64,000 nucleotides of DNA. Origin: Ailurus styani. Taxonomy: Eukaryota; Chordata; Mammalia; Carnivora; Ailuridae. The stretch's first letter is position 1. Every line of letters begins with the position of its first letter. The notes beneath the pieces were generated by a model. It did no database searches and was not told the DNA's origin. It saw nothing but the letters and a program-made list of their open reading frames with translations. Positions 56,957 to 64,000 of the stretch are shown in pieces. A program made the translations under genes and the position numbers. Location of the stretch: contig LNAC01001214.1 in NCBI GenBank assembly GCA_002007465.1, positions 125,052-189,051 on the forward strand, given 5' to 3'.

Positions 56957-58428
56957 AAGGAGCTCCTAATCCTACTGGAGTGACATGTACATGAATTCAT
57001 TCAAAGTAGTCACGTATGCAGGGAGTAGTGCAAGAACACAGAGAAGGAAATGAAATTTGGTATGAGGTAGAAGCAGCTAAGGGCAACTCATAGGAAAGAT
57101 GAATTTTTAGCTAGATCTTAAAAGAAAAGCATCAGTAGGCCATCTGAACAATTTAAAAGCGTATCTTGATGTATACGCAACAGAGTTAGGGAATAAAATC
57201 AAGGAAAAGACCAGTGTATCTCAGAAGCTGGGAGGAATCAGGTATGGCTTAAAACATAGGCTGTCCTTATGGGACAGACTCAGGATGAGCCTGCAAAGCC
57301 GGTAGGGACCCCAGTTCTGGAGAGTAGAGTCCCAAGTTTATTCAGTAAGCAAGGGAAAGTGATCAGTAGGCTGAAAGTTCTTCCATTTATTTCTCTCCAG
57401 CATTGTAGTTTCCTGACTGGCTCAGTTTCTTGTGTATGAAAAAGCATCATTCAAAATTAAATGTAAAAGAGGCTAAGAGTTCATACATCAGCTAATCTCC
57501 TTTCAAACACATATTAGCACTTGGATTTGGCTTATAGATCTAATTCATTCCAGAACACTATTCTGAGGTTCATATTCTTGTGTGGGGTTAAACATCCCAG
57601 AGCCACAGTGTTTGCTGAATCAGGAATATAACTAAACTATCAATATCTCAACTTGACAAAATCCATATTTACCCTCTTGTATTCTGCTGCAGACATTAAA
57701 ATTCTCTGTGGAGAAGGAAATTTGTTGCGCATATATACGGTAGAGTAAATTAAATAAAAAAGAGTAATGTGAGGCTGCAGACTCAAGATAAATGGTGTAT
57801 AAATCCAGATATTAAATTAAATGTTTCACTGGGCAATGATGAAGTGTTATACATTTGCTCTCTCCTGATGTATAAGAAATTGATTAGCTAAATTTCAAAT
57901 TCACAAGGTAACTGACTGACACTCATTTTGCATAATTTCTGAAAGGGTGCTTTAAGATACATGACAAAAGTCAACCATGATCTTAACTCAAAAAGTAATT
58001 TCTATCCTGCATATTTTACATGTGAGCTGTGAGGATGCAAGAATTATGGGAAAGCAGTAAGAATGTTTCAAATGCAATAACTGCCTAATAATGAGTTACT
58101 TATTTTAATTGTCTTGCCCGTACTGTTAACATGCATTTTATCAGCAATATGGATATAAGACGCCAGCATTTTCTGGCATCTTGTTATTTTACAAGAAATA
58201 AATGGTAACCATCGGGTGTGCAGTATTTCTCCCTATAAATCTCTTAAGATATTTCCTTGAGTAAGATGCTAACTGTAGAGTCAGTCCTACAGAACAATTA
58301 ACTTGGAGACACTGGTGGAGGGGGTACATAGGGAATGAGGGTCTCCTTGCTCTCCTAGCAACCAGTGATGTAAAGGTTGGGTGTAAGTAGAGCATTCACT
58401 TAATTTCAGTAAGGCAGCTTGAGTTCAC
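56957..58428. other. Unassigned DNA
   Basis: AT-rich low-repeat sequence. No exon, RNA gene or transposon recognised. Confidence 0.45.
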
Positions 58429-58645
58429 TTTTTTTTAATTTTTAATTTTTTTTAGATTTTATTTTTTTATTTGACAGAGAGAGAGAGAGAGATCACAAGT
58501 AGGCAGAGAGGCTGGCAGAGCGAGAGGGGGAAGCAGGCTCCCCGCCGAGGAGAGAGCCCGATGCGGGGCTCGATCTTAGGACCCTGAGATCATGACCTGA
58601 GCCAAAGGCAGAGAGGCTTAACCTTCTGAGCCACCCAGGTTCCCC
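58429..58645 (-). mobile_element. Can-SINE (AAAGCC type)
   Basis: Minus-strand copy with flanks TTGAGTTCA at about 58419-58427 and 58646-58654. Pure GA run after the ATTTGACA motif. Confidence 0.92.
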
Positions 58646-58654
58646 TTGAGTTCA

Positions 58655-59470
58655 TTTATTTAACTCTTCCTCCCCCTGCCTCCCCGTTCCCGGGTTCTTC
58701 TAAAATGAGTAAAAAATATGAGATAAATATGGGGATGTATATAATGGTAATAATGAAGAGTTTCAGATATCAAAAAATAGGTTCCAAATTCAAGAATGGA
58801 GTGTCAGTGGTAACCCATTACATAGCATTACAGCACAGAACAAAAGCACTCAGGAAGGAAATTAATGGAGTTCCCCAGGGATCTAGATTCACAGGAAAAT
58901 AAAAAAAGCACAAATTGGAAGCAGCAGAGACTCAGAATCATGGGAAACTCTAGGGTGGTGAACGGAGGGTAAATGGGATAGTTTGAGCAGTTCCTGACTT
59001 TATTGCATCAACAACAAACCAATTTACTGTGGTACATGTAGTGATTATTTTAATAAAAATGAACCTTAAAGATCGCAGCAGCCAACTCGTAAAGGTTTAA
59101 GGAAAGAGGAACAGTTCAGCTGACTCACGCATGATCAGCAAAGTGGCGGTGTCCTCTCCAGCTGCACGTACCTCCCTCTGTGTTTTTCACAACCTTGTAG
59201 AATCAGCACAGACAAGCCAAACAAAACCACAGCAAATGTCAGCTTTTCCATTTGTAATTGGGAAAACCGAGTAAAAACATCAAACATGTGATGCTGTTAA
59301 GGAGTAAAAGGAGGAATTTTATAAGGATTCAGAGCAAAAAACCCCTTATGAAATTTATTTAAATCTAGGAGACAATAAAACACGAGAAAAACTAATTTGT
59401 ATAAAGATGAAAGAAGATTTTGCATTTTTAAGGTGAAAAGGACAAGAGCAGCAGAGAAAAGTTATGAATG
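58655..59470. other. Unassigned DNA
   Basis: No feature recognised. Confidence 0.45.
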
Positions 59471-59485
59471 AAGAATGTGGTTCGA

Positions 59486-59693
59486 TTGGGCGCCTGGGTG
59501 GCTCAGTGGGTTAAACCCTCTGCTTTCGGCTCAGGTCATGATCCCAGGGTCCTGGGATCGAGGCCCGCATCGGGCTCTCTGCTCAGCGGGGAGCCTGCGT
59601 CTCCCTCTCTCTCTGCCTGCCTCTCTGCCTCCTTGTGATCTCTCTCCCACTGTGAAATAAATAAATAAAATCTTTAAAAAAAAAAAAGAAAAA
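59486..59693 (+). mobile_element. Can-SINE (AAACCC type)
   Basis: Plus-strand near-consensus copy with the perfect 15-bp duplication AAGAATGTGGTTCGA at 59471-59485 and 59694-59708. Confidence 0.97.
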
Positions 59694-59846
59694 AAGAATG
59701 TGGTTCGAAATTTTGAACTTTAAGAATTGTAAACAAGGGGAAACTAAGAACATGCTTAGGGAAGTCTCATGGCTCGCTGACTCACGTCCTTGCTTTCTTC
59801 AGGTCTCAGCTCAAGGGTCACCTCCCCTGTGTGGTCTCTGGACTTT

Positions 59847-60046
59847 TTTTTTTTTTTTAAAGATTTTATTTATTTATTTGACACACAGAGAGAGATCAGA
59901 TCACAAGTAGGCAGAGAGGCAGAGAGAGAGGAGGAAGCAGGCTCCCCACTGAGCAGGGAGCCCGATGCAGGCCACGATCCCAGGACCCTGAGATCATGAC
60001 CTGAGCCGAAGGCAGAGGCTTTAACCCACTGAGCCACCCAGGCGCC
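59847..60046 (-). mobile_element. Can-SINE (AAAGCC type)
   Basis: Minus-strand near-consensus copy with duplication CTGGACTTT at 59838-59846 and 60047-60055. It lies 153 bp from the plus-strand copy at 59486, forming an inverted pair. Confidence 0.96.
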
Positions 60047-60055
60047 CTGGACTTT

Positions 60056-60564
60056 CTTTCATAGACCCGGAGCAAGGCCCATTCTTTATGGTTCTGTGTT
60101 TTGTTCTTTCTCAGCACTCTGTAACACCAGATATATTTACTTGTTTTCTTGCATTTTGCTTGTCTTCCCCCAAGAAAGACCAAGATTTTTTGTTTGTGTT
60201 TTCATTCTTTCCCTCCATTATCAGAACCATCCATCACAGGTTGTTGCTGTGCAAAACATTATCTGGAAGAAAGAGGAGTGACAGCTAGTGAGAGAACCCC
60301 TCTGACCACTCCTAACTGAAACTGTGGCATCAGTCAACCTACCCTTTTAAGAATGAAATAACTTAGTTTTAAGAAGTCTATTTCAAGGAAGACCAGATTG
60401 TAAACAATGCCCATTTCTCCTGCTCTGGTTCTTTAGGAATTATACTTCCATGCCAAGTGATCTTGAGTGCCCTTTGCAAAAATCATGTAAGCTTTACTGA
60501 GTTTCAATGCATAAAGCCCCAAACTTCATGTCCCTCCGATGCATTTAGGTTTGTTTTTATCATC
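60056..60564. other. Unassigned DNA
   Basis: No feature recognised. Confidence 0.45.
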
Positions 60565-60760
60565 ATTACCCTAGTATTCTTTACCCTGGATGCACATCAG
60601 AATCATCCATGAATGTCTAACAAAATTACAAAGGGCCAGCTCCTCTCTACAACAATGGAAACCAAATTTCTGAGTAGGACCTAGGTCTTTGTAATTTTTT
60701 AAAAGTGCCCTGGAGATCCAGATATAAAGTTAATGTTGAAATCCATTGCTTTACCACTTT
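60565..60760 (+). mobile_element. MER5-like hAT DNA transposon
   Basis: Recognised from GATGCACATCAGAATCATCC, the central AAATTTCTGAGTAGGACCTA phrase and GAGATCCAGATATAAAGTTA. Non-autonomous and diverged. Confidence 0.7.
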
Positions 60761-61690
60761 CTCTACTTCCCTGGGATAGCTAGTGGTTTTCTGTACTACC
60801 TGTGAAAAATAGCTGATCTCTATCCATTCCTTGTATAGATTTTCTCTTATCAGTTTTCTAGCATGAATTCTTCAAGGCAACAGAGATAGGATTTGGTATA
60901 CCATAGAGATGTTATTATATTCATAATACATCTAGCATGTCAGAGATTCAGTACAAACAACCTCTGACCTTTCTACCTAGCTTGGAGTGATTCCATATAC
61001 TCCCATCTATCTGCAAATTACTGGCCATTAAATTCCTCTTTCACACCAGGCAAAGTGTTCGGTGCTCTTCACAAGCTTACAAATTGGCTTAAGCCTTTAT
61101 TTGAGCTAACATCTCAGGCTATGACCAAATGACTTGTAGACGAGGACAGGGAAGATCACATTTCCATGGATAATTGGCCCTCCTTGCCTAGAGACCAGGT
61201 CACGCATGTGGCTCCCAGGTGAGGATTCACTTTGAGTGAGATAGTGAACCCTGCTTCTGCATGGATCCCTCTTACAGCCAATGAACCCCACTTCCCTGAA
61301 ATCTGCTGAGGCTGTCATAGGTAATTACACATTGAAAACTTTTTTAGGCTATGCCCTCCCCATTTTCTCTTTAAGACCCTAGTATACTTTCTTGAAAATG
61401 GCAAACATAAAATAACCCCTCAGTTCCTTGTTTTTGGTAACAGAACGTGACTGTGGCAAAGTCTCAGACCTGAGACACACCAAGACCCATTTTACACGTA
61501 TCCCTTGGGAGAAGGGAGAGGGTAGGGAGGACATTTTGGTACCCTCATTTTATTCCTGATAAGCCTTTCTACTCACCTGTTTAAATTCCCCCAGGTGAGC
61601 TTTGGAAAGTACAACCTGCTACATATCTAATAATATATTTTGCAATTCAGTCCTGTGCTGTCTTCACATTTCATTTTTCAAGGACACATA
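60761..61690. other. Unassigned DNA
   Basis: No exon or clear repeat recognised. Confidence 0.45.
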
Positions 61691-61699
61691 TGACAACAG

Positions 61700-61858
61700 G
61701 AAAACCCAATAATGCTCCTTGAATCACCCGCGGTGCTTACTAAGAAATGCAAATTCTTGAGCACCAAAATTCAGACAAAATAACATCTCTAGGGTGAGAG
61801 TCTGAGTGAGTCTCCATCTCTATGGATTCTAACACATAGAAGTCTGAGCTTCAGTGAA
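61700..61858 (+). mobile_element. MER5-like hAT DNA transposon (probable)
   Basis: Pattern GAATCACCCGCGGTGCTTAC, AAATGCAAATTCTTGAGCAC, a central part and a right end AGTCTGAGCTTCAGTGAAC. More decayed than the copy at 60565. Confidence 0.55.
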
Positions 61859-62104
61859 CTAAGGAAACAGATAAGTGGGATGTCAGAGTGTGTCAGAACA
61901 TGTCAGAGTGTAAATAGTGAAATACCCTTGAAAACAATGTTTGTTCCATATGCTAAAATCTTCTGTGAAGATTATTGATTTATCTATTTCACATTTTATC
62001 CACTACCTAATTTATTTTACATATATACATAATATTTATATATCTTAGGAATTATTTTATTAGGTGCAAACAAATTCAGAATTTTTATAACTTTTTTATG
62101 TAGT

Positions 62105-62590
62105 GATTGACTCTTTTATCATTTTAAATGTCCCTCTTTTTCTCTGGTAATGTCTTTTGCATTATGCACTTGTTTACTTTGTGCATTACTTTCATAAAAA
62201 ATGTTTTCCATTATTTTACTTTCAGTAAATCAATGTCCTTATATTTAAAGTGTGTCTCTTTTAGACTGTTCAAGTTAACTGTACATATATATGTTAATTA
62301 CACAAATATATATATATGTATATATATTCAGTCTGACAATGCTTCTTCTTAATTGGAATATTTTAAATCTATCTACTTTGAATGTGATTATCAATATATT
62401 ATGTTTAAAATCTGAAATCTAGAACAAATTTTACATATATGCTTCTTCTCTTTTCTTGCTTTCTAATTGATTACTAAGTATAATTATTTCCACTTTACTC
62501 CTCTATCGAGTTACTAATTTACTAGTTTTTTATTGCTTAGTTCTTCTGAATTTATTAGAAACTGTAAATTTGTTATTCAACCTTTTTTCT
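62105..62590 (-). mobile_element. Old L1 ORF2 endonuclease fragment
   Basis: Minus-strand remnant with phrases such as AAAGTGTGTCTCTTTTAGAC and CTGACAATGCTTCTTCTTAA that occur in the antisense of the L1 endonuclease N-terminal coding region. An AT microsatellite lies at about 62284-62328. Confidence 0.6.
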
Positions 62591-62935
62591 AACTGCAATA
62601 TATAAAGTATCAGTGGAAATCTCCTTTTCCCTCTCATGGTTTCCATGCAGGGGACTTTCTCTTAAGCATACACAAAGGCCTTTCCATCAATCCCTATACT
62701 TACTCTGCCCTGGGAAATTGCTGGATACCCTCCCTCTGTCCTGATTGCTATATTTGGAAGAATAATTTGTCATGCTAGACTCATTTGCTATTGTTTTTCC
62801 TGACAATGGGGTCTTCCCACCAAAACGCACGTTCTCCTCTCCTCCTCCTGATGTTTATTTGTCCAGGAGCCTCCTCCTGTAAGGGAAGACCAGCCTGAGT
62901 CATTGATAATATCCCTGGGTGAATCAGTCTGATTA
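62591..62935. other. Unassigned DNA
   Basis: No feature recognised. Confidence 0.45.
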
Positions 62936-62952
62936 ATATTAAGGGTCATGTG

Positions 62953-63458
62953 AATGTTTATAGCAGAAATGTCCACAAGAGCCAAACTATGGAAAGAACC
63001 TAGATGTCCATCAACAGATGAATGGATAAAGAAAATGTGGTATATATATACAATGGAATACTATGCAGCCATCAAAAGAAACAAAATCTTGCCATATGCA
63101 ACGATATGGATGGAACTAGAGGGTATTATGCTAAGTGAAATAAGTCAATCAGAGAAAGACAATTATATGATCTCTCTGATATGAAGAATTTGAGGGGCAG
63201 GGTGGGGGGTCAGGGGGGTGAGGAGGGAAAAAATGAAACAAGATGGGATCAGGAAGGAGAAAAACAATAAGAGACTCCTAATCTCATGAAACAAACTGAG
63301 GGTTACTGGGGGGTGGGAGGTAGGGATAGGATGGATGGGTTATGGACATTGGGGAGGGTTTATGCTATGGTGAGTGATGTGAAAGGTGTAAGCCTGATGA
63401 TTCACAGACCTGTACCCCTGGGGCAAATTAAAAAAAAAAGAAAAGAAGAATAAAAAAA
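62953..63458 (+). mobile_element. 5'-truncated young L1 3' end
   Basis: Plus-strand ORF2 C-terminal coding (open for 76 codons to the stop at 63184) and the full 3'UTR ending GTACCCCTGGGGCAAATTAA and an A-rich tail. The 17-bp duplication AATATTAAGGGTCATGT flanks it (about 62936-62952 and 63459-63475). Very similar to copy C. Confidence 0.96.
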
Positions 63459-63475
63459 TATTAAGGGTCATGTTA

Positions 63476-64000
63476 TGATATTGACAAGAAGTTTTAAAGC
63501 TACCTTGTCTGCCAGCATATGTCTTATCAGTAATGAAGGTCATATTTTTGCCCCATCCTTCTTCTTCCTCTTTTATGTCTCAAATTATTTTTAATACATG
63601 TTGAGAAGACTGGTGATAACAATTCTGAGAGACAGCTCCTCAAAGGCTGCATTTATTGTGATCCTTATATGAACCATTTGGTCCAGATTTCCAAGGAATA
63701 GCAAAGGAAACAGAAGGCAATGGATACAACTTTGGGATTCTGTTGTCTAATAGCAGCATCTCTTTAACACATCCTCGGGAGAGCAGCTCCCTCTGTGCTT
63801 GAGTTTCCTTGAGGCTGGCATCGTTCTACATGTTATTGTGTCTTGTTAGATTCAGGAATCACTTACAAGGAAAGGAAATGCTTGTCCTGTCCAAACAAAG
63901 TCATCAATATAGAGGAAACCTCTTGGGCAATTTTTCTAAACTGCTCTTACTCCTACATAGATGGCTCAGTTCCATCATGTTATTGCTGTATAATACTCCA
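63476..64000. other. Unassigned DNA
   Basis: No feature recognised up to the window edge. The last 40 bases resemble antisense L1 (CATCATGTTATTGCTGTATA) but are too short to call. Confidence 0.4.

Noticed and set aside
1176..60046. tRNA-like heads with A and B box motifs, possible tRNA genes
   Set aside because: All belong to Can-SINE copies with A-tails and target duplications; none forms a clean isolated tRNA.

Overview
The window is non-coding nuclear DNA from a mammal of the order Carnivora, and I recognise no host gene or exon in it. The diagnosis rests on about 25 copies of a tRNA-derived Can-SINE: a GGGCGCCTGGGTGGCTCAG head, a CT-rich middle, then AATAAA and an A-tail. Dense carnivore-type LINE-1 (L1) DNA supports it. 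Many SINEs carry the GTTAAAGCCTCTGC head variant, others the older GTTAAGCGTCTGCC variant. The young, abundant first type suggests a caniform, possibly a mustelid or close relative; that last step is inference.

Layout. 1-4365: an old minus-strand endogenous retrovirus (LTR edge, env remnant, possible pol tail), cut up by an L1 3' end and seven Can-SINEs, two of them inserted inside other SINEs. 4585-12102: a near full-length but dead L1 on the minus strand (copy A), with further L1 3' ends and SINEs inside it. 12103-13983: a stack of L1 fragments, all minus. 13984-20983: a second full-length dead minus L1 (copy B). 20990-22170: an older plus-strand L1 reverse-transcriptase fragment. 22172-29704: the youngest-looking full-length L1 (copy C, plus strand), with 5'UTR, ORF1 and a long ORF2, interrupted by a SINE and a 944-base N gap. 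29705-37735: older L1 ends, a MIR, an MLT1-type LTR and unassigned DNA. 37736-44855: mostly low-repeat DNA with four Can-SINEs and one 73-bp inverted L1. 45118-50185: two older minus L1 blocks. 50186-64000: AT-rich DNA with a MER8/Tigger-like element, old L1M pieces, SINEs, MER5-like elements, a twin-primed L1 and a young plus-strand L1 3' end.

The genes present are all retroelement genes (L1 ORF1/ORF2 and retroviral env/pol) and all are broken as given. L1 machinery also mobilises the Can-SINEs, which explains their A-tails and 9-20 bp target-site duplications; these let many insertions be placed to the base and ordered in time.

Assembly quality affects interpretation. Six single N characters each sit between near-identical flanking copies (weakest at 26535). 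They look like unmerged contig overlaps, so the apparent tandem repeats and at least one ORF2 frameshift are probably artefacts. I found no undescribed functional system. The most useful observations are the single-N duplications, two twin-primed L1 insertions, recurrent CA/GT expansion at one site of L1 ORF2, and the env remnant with its start region preserved.
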